Positions 1 through 15,359 of a DNA stretch of 64,000 nt are shown one piece after another. This DNA is from Liolophura sinensis (taxonomy: Eukaryota > Mollusca > Polyplacophora > Chitonida > Chitonidae). The DNA lies in the NCBI RefSeq assembly GCF_032854445.1, contig NC_088297.1:27151915-27215914 (forward strand), given 5' to 3'. Position 1 is the first letter of the stretch. Every line of letters starts with the position of its first letter. The position numbers were made by a program, and so were the translations under genes. The notes under the pieces are model-generated. The model ran no database searches. It saw only the letters and a list, made by a program, of their open reading frames with translations, and was not told the DNA's origin.

Positions 1-3000
1 TCTGGATAAAGAAAACTGTGTAACTCCTTCAAGAACTAAAGTATCTGTGACAATAGCCCACTTTTAGCTGACTGGTTTCTGTCGAAAGTGGGGAGGGAGG
101 ATCTGCGGTCACAAAACTGTGATAATTCCTCACACTCCACTGTCTGGTGTTAGCGGAAATCCGGGAGGGCCGGATTGGCAGTCACAAACCAAACTCCAAA
201 CAGTCTGCTGACTGTCTTTAATTCTAATTTTTATGTTAACCCCAAGCTTTAGCCGTCTCTGGATAAAGAAAACTGTGTAACTCCATGAAGAACTAGAGTA
301 TCTGTGACAATTGTCCACTTACAACTGGCTGGTTTCTGTCTAAAGTGGGCAGGGAGGATCTCCGGTCACAATACTGTGATAATTCCTTACATTCCACTGG
401 CCGGTATTAGCGGAAAGCGGGGAGGGCCGGATTGCCAGTCACAAACCAAATTCCCAACATTCTGCTGACTGTCTTTAAGACTAATTTAAATGTTAACCCT
501 AAAGCTTTAGCCATCTTTGGATAAAAAAACATGTAACTCTTTCAAGAACTAGAGTGTCTGTGATAATTGCCCATTTTCAGCTGACTGGTTTCTGTCGAAA
601 GTGGGGAGGGCGGATCTCCGCTCACAAAACTGTGATAATTCTTACATTCCACTGGCCGCTATTAGCGGAAAGCGGGGAGGGCGGGATTGGCAGTCACAAA
701 CCAAATTCCCAATATTCTGTTGACTGTCTTTAAGCCTAATTTGAATGTTAACCCCAAAGCTTTAGCCGTCTCTGGATAAAGAAACTGTGTAACTCCTTTA
801 AGAACTAAAGTATCTGTGACAATAGCCCACTTTTAGCTGACTGGTTTCTGTCGAAAGTGGGCAGGGAGGATCTCCGGTCACAAAACTGTGATAATTCCTC
901 ACATTGCACTGGCCGGTATTAGCGGAAAGCGGGGAGGGCCGGATTGGCAGTCACAAACCAAATTCCCAACATTCTGCTGACTGTCTTTAAGCCTAATTTG
1001 AATTTTCTTTAGCCGTCTCTGAATAAAGAAACTGTGTAAGTCTTTAAAACACTAGAGTATCTGTGACAATTGCCCACTTTCAGCTGGCTGGTTTCTGTCG
1101 AAAGTGGGGAGGGCGAATCTGCGGTCACAAAACTGTGACAATTCCTCACATTCCACTGCCCGGTATTAGCGGAAAGCGGGGAGGGCCGGATTGGCAGTCA
1201 CCAACCAAATTCCCAACATTCTGTTGACTGTCTTGAAGCCTAATTTGAATGTTAACCCCAAGCTTTAGCCCTATCTGGATAAAGAAAACTGTGTAACTCC
1301 TTTAAGAACTAGAGTATCTGTGACAATTGCCCACTTTCAGCCGGCTGGTTTCTGTCGAAAGTGGGGAGGGCGGATCTCCGGTCACAAAACTGTGACAATT
1401 CCTCACATTATACTGGCCGCTTTTAGCGGAAAGCGGGGAGGGCCGGATTGGCAGTCACAAACCAAATTCCAAACATTCTGCTGACTGTCTTTAAGCCTAT
1501 TTTGAATGTTATCCCCAAGCTATAACCGTCTCTGGATAAAGAAAACTGTGTAACTCCTTCAAGAACTAGAGTATCTGTGACAATTGTCCACTTTCAGCTG
1601 GCTGGTTTTTGTCGAAAATGGGGAGGGAGGATCTGCGGTCAAAAAACTGACAATTCCTCACAATTTAATGGCCGGTATTAGCGGAAAGCGGGGAGGGCCG
1701 GATTGGCAGTCACAAACCAAATTCCAAACATTCTGCTGACTGTCTTTAATTCTAATTTTTATGTTAACCCCAAGCTTTAGCCGTCTCTGGACAAAGAAAA
1801 CTGTGTAACTCCTTAAAGAACTAGAGTATCTGTGACAATTGTCCACTTACAACTGGCTGGTTTCTGTCTAAAGTGGGCAGGGAGGATCTCCGGTCACAAT
1901 ACTGTGACAATTCCTGACATTCCACTGGCCGGTATTAGCGGAAAGCGGGGAGGGCCGGATTGGCAGTCACAAACCAAATTCCCAACATTCTGCTGACTGT
2001 CTTTAAGACTAATTTAAATGTTAACCCTAAAGCTTTAGCCATCTTTGGATAAAAAAACTATGTAACTCTTTCAAGAACTAGAGTGTCTGTGACAATTGCC
2101 CATTTTCAGCTGACTGGTTTCTGTCGACAGTGGGGAGGGCGGATCTCCGGTCACAAAACTGTGATAATTCCTCACATTCCACTGGCCGCTATTAGCGGAA
2201 AGCGGGGAGGGCCGGATTGGCAGTCACAAACCAAATTCCCAATATTCTGCTGACTGTCTTGAAGCCTAATTTGAATGTTAACCCCAAAGCTTTAGCCGTC
2301 TCTGGATAAAGAAACTGTGTAACTCCTTTAAGAACTAGAGTATCTGTGACAATAGCCCACTTTTAGCTGACTGGTTTCTGTCGAATGTGGGGAGGGAGGA
2401 TCTGCGGTCACAAAACTGTGATAATTCCTCACATTCCGCTGTCTGGTATTAGCGGAAAGCGTGGAGGGCCGCATTGGCAGTCACAAACCAAATTCGAAAT
2501 TTTCTAATGACTGTCTTTAAGCCTAATTTGAATGTTAACCCCAAGCTTTGGCCGACTCTGGATAAAGAAACTGTGTAACTCCTTAAAGAACTAGAGTATC
2601 TGTGACAATTGCCCACTTTCAGCTGGCTGGTTTCTGTCGAAAGTGGGGAGGGCGGATCTCCTGTCACAAAACTGTGACAATTCCTCACATTCCACTGGCC
2701 GGTATAAGCGGAAAGCGGGGAGGGCCGGATTGGCGGTCACAAACCAAATTCCCAACATTCTGCTGACTGTCTTTAAGCCTAATTTGAATATTAACTGTAA
2801 AACTTTAGCCATCTTTGGATAAAAAAAACTGTGTAACTCTTTCAAGAACTGGAGTGTCTGTGACAATTGCCCACTTTCAACTGACTGGTTTCTGTCAAAA
2901 GTGGGGAGGGAGGATCTGCGGTCACAAAACTGATAATTCCTCACATTCCGCTGTCTGGTATTACCGGAAGGCGGGGAGGGCCGGATTGACAGTCACAAAA

Positions 3001-6000
3001 CAAATTCCCAACCTTCTGCTAACTGACTTTAAGCCTAATTTGAATGTTAACCCCAAGCTATAGCCGTCTCTGGATAAAGAAAACTGTGTAACGCGTTCAA
3101 GAACTAGAGTATCTGTGAGAATTGCCCACTTTTAGATGGCTGGTTTCTTTCGAAAGTGGGGAGGGCCGATCTCCGGTCACAAAATTGTGACAATTCCTCA
3201 CATTCCACTGGCCGGTATTAGCGGAAAGCGGGGAGGGCCGGATTGGCAGTCACAACAGAAATTCCCAACATTCTGCTGACTGTCTTTAAGCCTAATTTGA
3301 ATGTTAACCCCAAGCTTTAGCCTTCTCTGGATAAAGAAAACTGTGTAACTTTTTCAAGAACTAGAGTATCTGTGACAATTGCCCACTTTCAGCTGGCTGG
3401 TTTCTGTCGAAAGTGGGGAGGGAGGATCTCCGGTCACAAAACTGTGATAATTCCTCACATTCCACTGGCCTTTTTTAGCGGAAAGCGGGGAAGGCTGGAT
3501 TGGCAGTCACAAACCAAATTCCCAACATTCTGCTGACTGTCTTTAACCCTAATTTGAATGTTAACCCCAAGTTTAAGCCGTCTTTGGATAAAGAAACTGT
3601 GTAACTCCTTAAAGAACTAGAGTATCTGTGACAATTGCCCACTTTCACCCGGCTGGTTTCTGTCGAAAGTGGGAAGGGAGGATCTCCGGTCACAAAACTG
3701 TGACAATTCCTCACATTACACTGCCCGTATTATCGGAAAGCGGGGAGGGCCAGATTGGCGGTCACAAACCAAATTCCCAACATTCTGCTGACTGTCTTTA
3801 AGCCTAATTTGAATGTTAACCCTAAAGCTTTAGCCATCTTTGGATAAAAAATCTCTGTAACTCTTTCAAGAACTAGAGTGTCTGTAACAATGGCCCACTT
3901 TCAGCTGACTGGTTTCTGTTGAAAATGGGGAGGGCGGATCTTCGGTCACAAAACTGTGATAATTCCTCACATTCCACTGGCCGGTATTAGCGGAAAGCGG
4001 GGAGGGCCGGATTGGCAGTCACAAACCAAATTCCCAACATTCTGCTGACTGTCTTGAAGCCTAATTTGAATGTTAACCCCATAGCTTTAGCCGTCTCTGG
4101 ATAAAGAAAAATGTGTAACTCCTTCAAGAACTGGAGTATCTGTGACAATTGCCCACTTTCAGCTGGCTGGTTTCTGTCGAAAGTGGGGAGAGCGTATCTG
4201 CGGTCACAAAACTGTGACAATTCCTCACATTACACTGGCCGGTATTAGCGGAAAGCGTGGAGGGCCGGATTGGCAGTCACAAACCAAATTCCAAACATTC
4301 TGCTGACTGTCTTTAAGCCTAATTTGAATGTTAACCCCAAGATTTAGCCGTCTCTGAATAAAGAAACTGTGTAACTCTTTCAAGAACTAGAGTATCTGTG
4401 ACAATTGCCCACTTTCAGCTGGCTGGTTTCTGTCGAAAGTGGGGAGGGAGGATCTCCGGTCACAAAACTGTGATACTTCCTCACATTCCACTGGTTTTTT
4501 TAGCGGAAAGCGGGGAGGGCCGGATTGGCAGTCACAACAGAAATTCCAAACATTCTGCTGACTGTCTTTAAGCCTAATTTAAATGTTAACCCCAAGATTT
4601 AGCCGTTTCTGAATAAAGAAACTGTGTAACTCCTTCAAGAACTAGAGTATCTGTGACAATTGCCCACTTTCACCTGGTTGGTTTCTGTCGAAAGTGGGGA
4701 GTGATGATCTCCAGTAACTAAAACGTGACAATTCCTCACATTACACTGGCTGGTATTAGCTGAAAGCGGGGAGGGCCGGATTGGCAGTCACAAACCAAAT
4801 TCCCAACATTCTGCTGACTGTCTTTAAGCCTAATTTTTATGTTAACCCCAAGCTTTAGCCGTCTCTGGATAAAGAAAACTGTGTAACTCCTTAAAGAACT
4901 AGAGTATCTGTGACAATTGCCCACTCACAGCTGGCTGGTTTCTGTCGAAAATGGGGAGGGAGGATCTCCGGTCACAAAACTGTGACAATTCCTCACATTC
5001 CACTGGCCGGTATAAGCGGAAAGCGGGGAGGGCCGGATTGGCGGTCACAAACCAAATTCCCAACATTCTGCTGACTGTCTTTAAGCCTAATTTGAATATT
5101 AACTGTAAAACTTTAGCCATCTTTGGATAAAAAATCTCTGTAACTCTTTCAAGAACTAGAGTGTCTGTAACAATGGCCCACTTTCAGCTGACTGGTTTCT
5201 GTTGAAAATGGGGAGGGCGGATCTGCGGTCACAATACTGTGATAATTCCTGACATTTCACTGGCCGGTATTAGCGGAAAGCGTGGACGGCCGGATTGGCA
5301 GTCACAAACCAAATTCCCAACATTCAGCTGACTGTCTTTAAGCCTAATTTAAATGTTAACCCCAAGCTTTAGCCGTCTCTGGCTAAAGAAAACTGTGTAA
5401 CTCCTTCAAGAACTAGAGTATCTGTGACAATTGCCCACTTTTAGCTGGCTGGTTTCTGTCGAAAGTGGGAAGGGCGGATCTGCGGTCACAAAACTGTGAC
5501 AATTCCTCACATTCCACTGGCCGGTATTAGCGGAAAGCGTGGAGGGCCGGATTGGCAGTTACAAACCAAATTCCAAACATTCTGCTGACTGTCTTTAAGG
5601 CTATTTTGAATGTTATCCCCAAGCTTTAACCGTCTCTGGATAAAGAAAACTGTGTAACTCCTTCAAGAACTAGAGTATCTGTGACAATTGCCCACTTTCA
5701 GCTGGCTGGCGTTTGTCGAAAGTGGGGAGGGAGGATCTCCGGTCACAAAACTGTGATAATTCCTTACATTCCACTGGCCTTTTTTAGCGGAAAGCGGGGA
5801 TGGCCGGATTGGCAGTCACAAACCAAATTCCCAACATTCTGCTGAATATCTTTAAGCCTAAATAGAAGGTTAACCCCAAAGCTTTAGCCGTCTCTGAATA
5901 AAGAAACTGTGTAACTCCTCCAAAAACTAGAGTATCTGTGACAATTGCCCATTTTCACCTGGTTGGTTTTTGTCGAAAGTGGGGAGGGATGATCTGTAGT

Positions 6001-7689
6001 TACAAAATTGTGACAATTCCTCACATTCCACTGGCCGGTATTAGCTGAAAGCCGGGAGGGCCGGATTGGCAGTCACAAACCAAATTCCCAACATTCTGCT
6101 GACTGTCTTTTATGCTAATTTTTATGTTAACCTCAAGCTTTAGCCGTCTCTGGATAAAGAAAACTGTGTAACTCCTTAAATAACTAGAGTATCTGTGACA
6201 ATTGCCCACTTTCAGCTGGCTGGTTTTTGTCGAAAGTGGGGAGGGCGGATCTGCGGTCACAAAACTGTGACAATTCCTAGCATTCCGCTGTCTGGTATTA
6301 GCGGAAAGAGGGGAGGGCCGCATTGGCAGTCACAAACCAAATTCTTGACACTCTGCTAACTGTCTTTCAGCCTAATTTGAATGTTTTCCCCAAGTTTTAG
6401 CCGTCTCTGGATAAAAAAAAACTGTGAAACTCCTTCAAGAACTAGAGTATCTGTGACAATTGCCCACTTTCAGTTGGCTGGTTTCTTTCTAAAATGGAGA
6501 GGGAGGATCTCCGGTCAAAAAACTGTGACAATTCCTCACATTTTAATGGCCGGTATTAGCGGAAAGCGGGGAGGGCCGGATTGCCAGTCACAAACCAAAT
6601 TCCCAACATTCTGCTGACTGTCTTTCAGATTAATTTGAATGTTAACCCCAAGCTTTAGCCGTCTCTGGATAAAGAAACAGTGTAACTCTTTAAAGAACTA
6701 GAGTATCTATGACAATTGCCCACTTTCAGCTGGCTGGTTTTTGTCGAAAGTGGGGAGAGCGGATCTGCGGTCACAAAACTGTGACAATTCCTCACAATCC
6801 AATGGTCGGTATTAACGGAACGCTTGGAGGGCCAGATTGGCAGTCAGAAACCAAATTCCCAACATTGTGCTGACTGTCTTTAAGCTTAATTTGAATGTTA
6901 ACCCTAAGCTTTGGCCCTCTCTGGATAAAGAAAACTGTGTAACTCCTTCAAGAACTAGAGTATCTGTGACAATTGCACACTTTCACCTGGCTGGTTTCTG
7001 TCGAAAGTGGGGAGGGAGGATCTCCGGTCACAAAACTGTGATAATTCCTTACATTCCACTGGCTTTTTTTAGCGGAAATCGTGGAGGGCCGGATTGGCAG
7101 TAACAACAGAAATTCCAAACGTTCTGCTGACTGTCTTTAAGCCTAATTTAAATGTTAACCCCAAGCTTTAGCCGTCTCTGGATAAAGAAACTGTGTAACT
7201 CCTTTAAGAACTAGAGTACCTGTGAGAATTGCCCACTTTCAGCTGGCTGGTTTTTGTCAAAAATGGGGAGGGCGGATCTGTGGTCACAAAACTGTGACAA
7301 TTTTTCACATTCCACTGGCCGGTATTAGCGGAAAGCCGGGAGGGCCGGATTGGCAGTCACAAACCAAATTTCCAACATTCTGCTGACTGTCTTTAATTCT
7401 AATTTCTATGTTAACCCCAAGCTTTAGACGTCTCTGGATAACGAAAACTGTGTAACTCCTTCAAGAACTAGAGCGTCTGTGACAATTGCCCACTTACAAC
7501 TGGCTGGTTTCTGTCGAAAGTGGGCAGGGAGGATCTCCGGTCACAATACTGTGATAATTCCTGACATTCCACTGGCCGGTATTGCCGCAAAGCGGGGAGG
7601 GCCGGATTGGCAGTCACAAACCAAATTCCCAACATTCTGCTGACTGTCTTTAAGCCTATTTTGAATGTTAACCCCAAGTTTTAGCCGTC

Positions 7690-9925
7690 TTTGGATAAAG
7701 AAACTGTGTAACTCCTTAAAGAACAAGAGTATCTGTGACAATTGCCCACTTTCACCTGGTTGGTTTCTGTCGAAAGTGGGGAGGGATGATCTGCAGTAAC
7801 AAAACTGTGACAATTCCTCACATTACACTGGCTGGTATTAGCTAAAAGCGGGGAGGGCCGGATTGGCAGTCACAAACCAAATTCCCAACATTCTGCTGAC
7901 TGTCTTTAAGCCTAATTTTTATGTTAACCCCAAGCTTTAGCCTTCTCTGGATAAAGAAAACTGTGTAACTCCTTCAAGAACTAGAGTATCTGTGACAATT
8001 GCCCACTTACAACTGGCTGGTTTCTGTCGAAAGTGGGCAGGGAGGATCTCCGGTCACAATACTGTGATAATTCCTGACATTTCACTGGCCGGTATTAGCG
8101 GAAAGCTGGGAGGGCCGGATTGCCAGTCACAAACCAAATTCTTGACACGCTGCTGACTGTCTTTAAGCCTAATTTCAATAATAACCTCAAGCTTTACTCG
8201 TCTGTGGATAAAGAAACTGTGTAACTCCTTAAAGAACTAGAGTATCTGTGACAATTGCCCACTTCCAGCTCTCTGGTTCCTGTCGAAAGTGGGGAGGGCG
8301 GATCTGCTGTCACAAAACTTTGACAATTCCTTACATTGCACTGGCCGGTATTAGCGGAAAGCGGGGAGGGCCAGATTGTCAGTCACAAACCAAAATTGCC
8401 AACATTCTGCTGACTGTCTTTAAGCCTAATTTGAATGTTAACCCCAAGCTTTAGCCGTCTCTGGATAAAGAAAACTGTGTAACTCCTTCTAGAACTAAAG
8501 TATCTGTGACAATTGCCCACTTTCAGCTGGCTGGTTTCTGTCGAAAGTGGGGAGGGCGGATCTGCGGTCACAAAACTATGACAATTCCTCACATATTAAT
8601 TGTCGGTATTAGTGGAAAGCGGGGAGGGCCGGATTGGCAGTCACAAACCAAATTCCCAACATTCTGCTGACTGTCTTTAAGCCTAATTTGATTGTTAACC
8701 CCAAGCTTTGGCCGTCTCTGGATAAAGAAAGCTGTGTAACTCTTTCAAGAACTAGAGTATCTGTGACAATTGCCCACTTTCAGCTGGTTTGTCTCTGTCG
8801 AAAGTGGGGAGGGCGGATCTGCGGTCACAAAACTGTGACAATTCCTCACATTCCACTGGCCGGTATTAGCAGAAAGCGGTGAAAGCCAGATTGGCAGTCA
8901 CAAACCAAATTCCCAACATTCAGGTGACTGTCTTTAAGCCTAATTTGAATGTTAACCCCAAAGCTTTAGCCATCTCTGGATAAAGAAACTGTGTAACTCC
9001 TTAAAGAACAAGAGTATCTGTGACAATTGCCCACTTTCACCTGGTTGGTTTCTGTCGAAAGTGGGGAGGGATGATCTGCAGTAACAAAACTGTGACAATT
9101 CCTCACATTACACTGGCTGGTATTAGCTGAAAGCGGGGAGGGCCGGATTGGCAGTCACAAACCAAATTCCCAACATTCTGCTGACTGTCTTTAAGCCTAA
9201 TTTTTATGTTAACCCCAAGCTTTAGCCTTCTCTGGATAAAGAAAACTGTGTAACTCCTTCAAGAACTAGAGTATCTGTGACAATTGCCCACTTACAACTG
9301 GCTGGTTTCTGTCGAAAGTGGGCAGGGAGGATCTCCGGTCACAATACTGTGATAATTCCTGACATTTCACTGGCCGGTATTAGCGGAAAGCGGGGAGGGC
9401 CGGATTGCCAGTCACAAACCAAATTCTTGACACGCTGCTGACTGTCTTTAAGCCTAATTTCAATAATAACCCCAAGCTTTACTCGTCTGTGGATAAAGAA
9501 ACTGTGTAACTCCTTAAAGAACTAGAGTATCTGTGACAATTGCCCACTTCCAGCTGTCTGGTTCCTGTCGAAAGTGGGGAGGGCGGATCTGCTGTCACAA
9601 AACTTTGACAATTCCTTACATTGCACTGGCCGGTATTAGCGGAAAGCGGGGAGGGCCAGATTGTCAGTCACAAACCAAAATTGCCAACATTCTGCTGACT
9701 GTCTTTAAGCCTAATTTGAATGTTAACCCCAAGCTTTAGCCGTCTCTGGATAAAGAAAACTGTGTAACTCCTTCTAGAACTAGAGTATCTGTGACAATTG
9801 CCCACTTTCAGCTGGCTGGTTTCTGTCGAAAGTGGGGAGGGCGGATCTGCGGTCACAAAACTATGACAATTCCTCACATATTAATTGTCGGTATTAGTGG
9901 AAAGCGGGGAGGGCCGGATTGGCAG
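7690..9925 (+). repeat. Five-monomer higher-order duplication in the satellite
   Basis: The block from about 7,690 to 8,640 recurs almost unchanged at about 8,975 to 9,925, an offset of 1,285 bp, exactly five monomers. Shared rare variants include agaacaagagtatc (7,720 and 9,005), caataataacc (8,176 and 9,461), the region around 8,248/9,533, and acatattaattgtcggtattagtgg (8,591 and 9,876). Neighbouring monomers are more divergent, so this is a recent block duplication rather than monomer-by-monomer homogenisation. Confidence 0.85.
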
Positions 9926-12900
9926 TCACAAACCAAATTCCCAACATTCTGCTGACTGTCTTTAAGCCTAATTTGAATGTTAACCCCAAAGCTTTAGCCA
10001 TCTCTGGATAAAGAAAACTGTGTAACTCCTTCAAGAACTAGAGTATCTGTGACAATTGTCCACTTGCAGCTGGCTGGTTTCTGTCGAAAGTGGAGAGGGC
10101 GGATCTGCGGTCACAAAACTGTGACAATTCCTCACATTTTAATGTCCGGTATTAGCGGAAAGCGGGGAGGGCCGGATTGGCTGTCACAAACCAAATTCCC
10201 AACATTCTGCTGACTGTCTTTAAGCCTAATTTGAATTTGCTTCAGCCGTCTCTGGATAAAGAAACTGTGTAAGTCTTTAAAACACTAGAGTATCTGTGAC
10301 AATTGCCCACTTTCAACAGGCTGGTTTCTGTCGAAAGTGGGGAGGGCGGATCTGCGGTCACAAAACTGTGACAATTCCTCACAATCCACTGGCCGGTATT
10401 AACCGAAAGCGGGGAGGGCCGGATTGGTAGTCACAAACCAAATTCCCAACATTCTACTGAATATCTTTAAGCCTAATTTGAATGTTAACCCCAAAGCTTT
10501 AGCCGTCTCTGAATAAAGAAAACTGTGTAACTCCTTTAAGAACTAGAGTATCTGTGACAAATACCCAAATTCAGCTGGCTGGTTTCTGTCTAAAGTGGAG
10601 AGGGCGGATCTGCGGTCACAAAACTGTGAAAATTCCTTAAATTTTAATTGCCGGTATTAGCGGAAATCGGGGAGGGCCGGATTGGCAGTCACAAACCAAA
10701 TTACCAACATTCTGCTGACTGTCTTGAAGCCTAATTTGAATGTTAACCCCAAAGCTTTAACCATCTTTGGATAAAAAAACTGTGTAACTCTTTCAAGAAC
10801 TAGAGTGTCTCTGACAATTGCCCACTTTTAGCTGACTGGTTTCTGTCGAAAGTGGGGAGGGCGGATCTGCAGTCACAAAACTGTGACAATTCCTCACGTT
10901 ACACTGGCCGGTATTAGCGTAAAGCGGGGAGAGCCAGATTGGCGGTCACAAACCAAATTCCCAACATTCTGCTGACTGTCTTTAAGCCTAATTTGAATAT
11001 TAACCGTAAAACTTTAGCCATCTTTGGATAAAAAAACTGTGTAACTCTTTCAAGAACTAGAGTATCTGTGACAATTGCCCACTTTCACCTGGCTGGTTTC
11101 TCTCGAAAGTGTGGAGGAAGGATATCCGGTCACAAAACTGTGATAATTCCTCACATTCCACTGGCCTTTTTTTAGTGGAAAGCGGGGAGGGCCGGATTGG
11201 CAGTCACAAACCAAATTCCCAACATTCTGCTGACTGTCTTTAACCCTAATTTAAATGTTAACCCCAAGTTTTAGCTGTCTCTGGATAAAGAAAACTGTGT
11301 AACTCCTTAAAAAACTAGAGTATCTGTGACAATTGCCCACTTTCAGGGCGGATCTGCGGTCACAAAACTGTGACAATTCCTCACATTACAATGGCCGGTA
11401 TTAGCGGAAAGCGGGGAGAGCCAGATTGGCGGTCACAAACCAAAGTCCCAACATTCTGCTGACTGTCTTTAAGCCTATTTTGAATATTAACCGTAAAACT
11501 TTAGCCATCTTTGGATAAAAAAACTGTGTAACTCTTTTAAGAACTAGAGTATCTGTGACAATTGCCCACTTTCAGCTGGCTGGTTTCTGTCGAAAATGGG
11601 GAGGGCGGATCTCCGGTCACAAAACTGTGACAATTCTTCACATTTTACTGGCCAGTATTAGGTGAAAGCGGGGAGGGCCGGATTGGCAGTCACAAACCAA
11701 ATTCCCAACATTCTGCTGACTGTCTTTAATTCTAATTTTTATGTTAACCCCAAGCTTTAGCCTTCTCTGGATAAAGAAAACTGTGTAACTCCTTAAAGAA
11801 CTAGAGTATCTGTGTTAATTGCCCACTTACAACTGGCTGGTTTCTGTCGAAAGTGGGCAGGGAGGATCTCCGGTCACAATACTGTGATAATTCCTGACAT
11901 TTCACTGGCCGGTATTAGCGGAAAGCGGGGAGGGCCGGATTGGCAGTCACAAACCAAATTCTTGACACTCTGCTGACTGTCTTTAAGCCTAATTTGAATG
12001 TTAACCCCAAGCTTTAGCCGTCTCTGGATAAAGAAAACTGTGTAACTCCTTAAAGAACTAGAGTATCTGTGACAATTGCCCACTCACAGCTGGCTGGTTT
12101 CTGTCGAAAATGGGGAGGGAGGATCTCCGGTCACAAAACTGTGATAATTCCTCACATTCCACTGGCCGGTATTAGCGGAAAGCGGGGAGGGCCGGATTGG
12201 CAGTCACAAACCAAATTCCCAACATTCTGCTGACTGTCTTTCAGATTAATTTGAATGTTAACCCCAAGCTTTAGCCGTCTCTGGATAAAGAAACAGTGTA
12301 ACTCTTTAAAGAACTAGAGTATCTGTGACAATTGCCCACTTTCAGCTGGCTGGTTTTTGTCGAAAGTGGGGAGAGCGGATCTGCGGTCACAAAACTGTGA
12401 CAATTCCTCACAATCCAATGGCCGGTATTAACGGAAAGCTTGGAGGGCCGGATTGGCAGTCACAAACCAAATTCCCAACATTCTGCTGACTGTCTTTAAT
12501 TCTAATTTTAATTTTAACCCCAAGCTTTAGCCGTCTTTGGATAAAGAAAACTGTGTAACTTCTTCAAGAACTAGAGTATCTGTGACAATTGCCCACTTAC
12601 AACTGGCTGGTTTCTGTCGAAAGTGGGGCGGGCGGATCTCCGGTCACAAAACTGTGATAATTCCTTGCATTCCACTGGCTTTTTTTAGCGGAAGGCGGGG
12701 AGGGCCGGATTGGCAGTCACAACAGAAATTCCAAACGTTCTGCTGACTGTCTTTAAGCCTAATTTGAATGTTAACCCCAAGCTTTAGCCGTCTCTGGATA
12801 AAGAAACTGTGTAACTCCTTCAAGAACTAGAGTACCCGTGAGAATTGCCCACTTTCAGCTGGCTGGTTTTTGTCAAAAGTGAGCAGGGAGGATCTGTGGT

Positions 12901-15359
12901 CACAAAACTGTGACAATTTTTCACATTCCACTGGCCGGTATTAGCGGAAAGCGGGGAGGGCCGGATTGGCAGTCACAAACCAAATTCCCAACATTCTGCT
13001 GACTGTCTTTAATTCTAATTTTAATGTTAACCCCAAGCTTTAGCCGTCTTTGGATAAAGAAAACTGTGTAACTCCTTAAAGAACTAGAGTATCTGTGACA
13101 ATTGCCCACTTACAACTGGCTGGTTTCTGTCGAAAGTCGGGAGGGCTGATCTCCGGTCACAAAACCGTGATAATTCCTCACATTCCACTGGCCGGTATAT
13201 GCGGAAAGCGGGGAGGGCCGGATTGGCAGTCACAAACCAAATTCCCAACATTCTGCTAAATATCTTTAAGCCTAACTTGAATGTTAACTCCAAAGCTTAA
13301 GCCGTCCCTGAATAAAAAAACTGTGTAACTCCTTCAAGAACTAGAGCATCTGTGACAATTGCACATTTTGACCTGGTTGGTTTTTGTCGAAAGTGGGGAG
13401 GGATGATCTGCAGTCACAAAACTGTGACAATTCCTCACATTCCACTGGCCCGTATTAGCTGAAAGCGGGGAGGGCCGGATTGGCAGTCACAAACCAAATT
13501 CCCAACATTCTGCTGACTGTCTTTAATTCTAATTTTTATGTTAACCCCAAGCTTTAGCCGTCTCTGGATAAAGAAAACTGTGTAACTCCTTAAAGAACTA
13601 GAGTGTCTGTGACAATTGCCCACTTTCAGTTGGCTGGTCTCTGTCTAAAATGGAGAGGACGGATCTGCAGTCACAAAACTGTGACAATTTCTCACATTTT
13701 AATGGCCGGTATTAGCGGAAAGCGGGGAGGGCCGGATTGACAGTCACAAACCAAATTCTTGACACTCTGCTGACTGTCTTTAAGCCTAATTTGAATGTTA
13801 ACCCCAAGCTTTAGCCGTCTCTGAATAAAGAAAACTGTGTAACTCCATGAAGAACTAGAGTATCTGTGACAATTGCCCACTTACAGCTGACTGGTTTCTG
13901 TCGAAAATGGGTAGGGAGGATCTCCGGTCACAAAACTGTGATAATTCCTCACTTTCCACTGGCCGGTATTAGCGGAAAGCGGGGAGGGCCGGATTGGCAG
14001 TCACAAACCAAATTCCAAACATTCTGCTGACTGTCTTTAAGCCTAATTTGAATGTTATCCCCAAGCTTTAACCGTCTCTGGATAAAGAAATCTGTGTAAC
14101 TCCCTCAAGAACTAGAGTACCTGTGAGAATTGCCCACTTTCAGCTGGTTGGTTTCTGTCGAAAATGGGGAGGGCGTATCTCCGGTCACAAAACTGTGACA
14201 ATTCTTTACATTCCACTGGCCGGTATTAGCGGAAAGCGGGGAAGGCCAGATTGGCAGTCACAAATCAAATTCCCAACATTCTGCTGACTGTCTTGAAGCC
14301 GAATTTGAATGTTAACCCCAAGCTTTAGCCGTCTCTGGATAAAGAAAACTGTTTAACTCCTTCAAGAACTAGAGTGTCTGTGACAATTCCCCACTTTCAG
14401 ATGGCTGGTTTCTGTCAAAAGTGTGGAGGCCGGATCTGCGGTCACAAAACTGTGACAATTCCTCACATTTTACTGCCCAGAACAAACACAACAGAAATTC
14501 CAAACATTCTGCTGACTGTCTTTAAGCCTATTTTGAATGTTAACCCCAAGCTTTAGCCGTTTCTGAATAAAGAAACTGTGTAACTCCTTCAAGAACTAGA
14601 GTATCTGTGACAATTGCCCACTTTCACCTGGTTGGTTTCTGTCGAAAGTGGGGAGGGATGATCTGCAGTAACAAAACTGTGACAATTCCTCACATTACAC
14701 TGGCTGATATTAGCTGAAAGCGGGGAGGGCCGGATTGGCAGTCACAAACCAAATTCCCAACATTCTGCTGACTGTCTTTAAGCCTATTTTGAATGTTATC
14801 CCCAAGCTTTAGCCGTTTCTGGATAAAGAAAACTGTGTAACTCCTTCAAGAACTAGAGTATCTATGACAATTGCCCACTTACAACTGGCTGGTTTCTGTC
14901 GAAAATGGGCAGGGAGAATCTCCGGTCACAATACTGTGATAATTCCTGACACTTCACTGGCCGGTATTAGCGGAAAGTGGGGAGGGCCAGATTGGCAGTC
15001 ACAAACCAAATTCTTGACACTCTGCTGACTGTCTTTAAGCCTAATTTGAATGTTAACCCTAAGCTTTAGCTGTCTCTGAGTAAAGAAAACTGTGTAACTC
15101 CATGAAGAACTAGAGTATCTGTGACAATTGCCCACTCAAAGCTGGCTGGTTTCTGTCGAAAGTGGGGAGGGAGTATCTGCGGTCACAAAACTGTGACAAT
15201 TCCTCACATTCCGCTGTCTAGTATTACCGGAAAGCGGGGAGGGCCGGATTGGCAGTCACAAAAAAAATTTTCAACATTCTGCTGACTGTCTTTAAGACTA
15301 ATTGAAATGTTAACGCCAAGCTTTAGCCGTCTCTGAATAAAGATAACTGTGTAACTCCT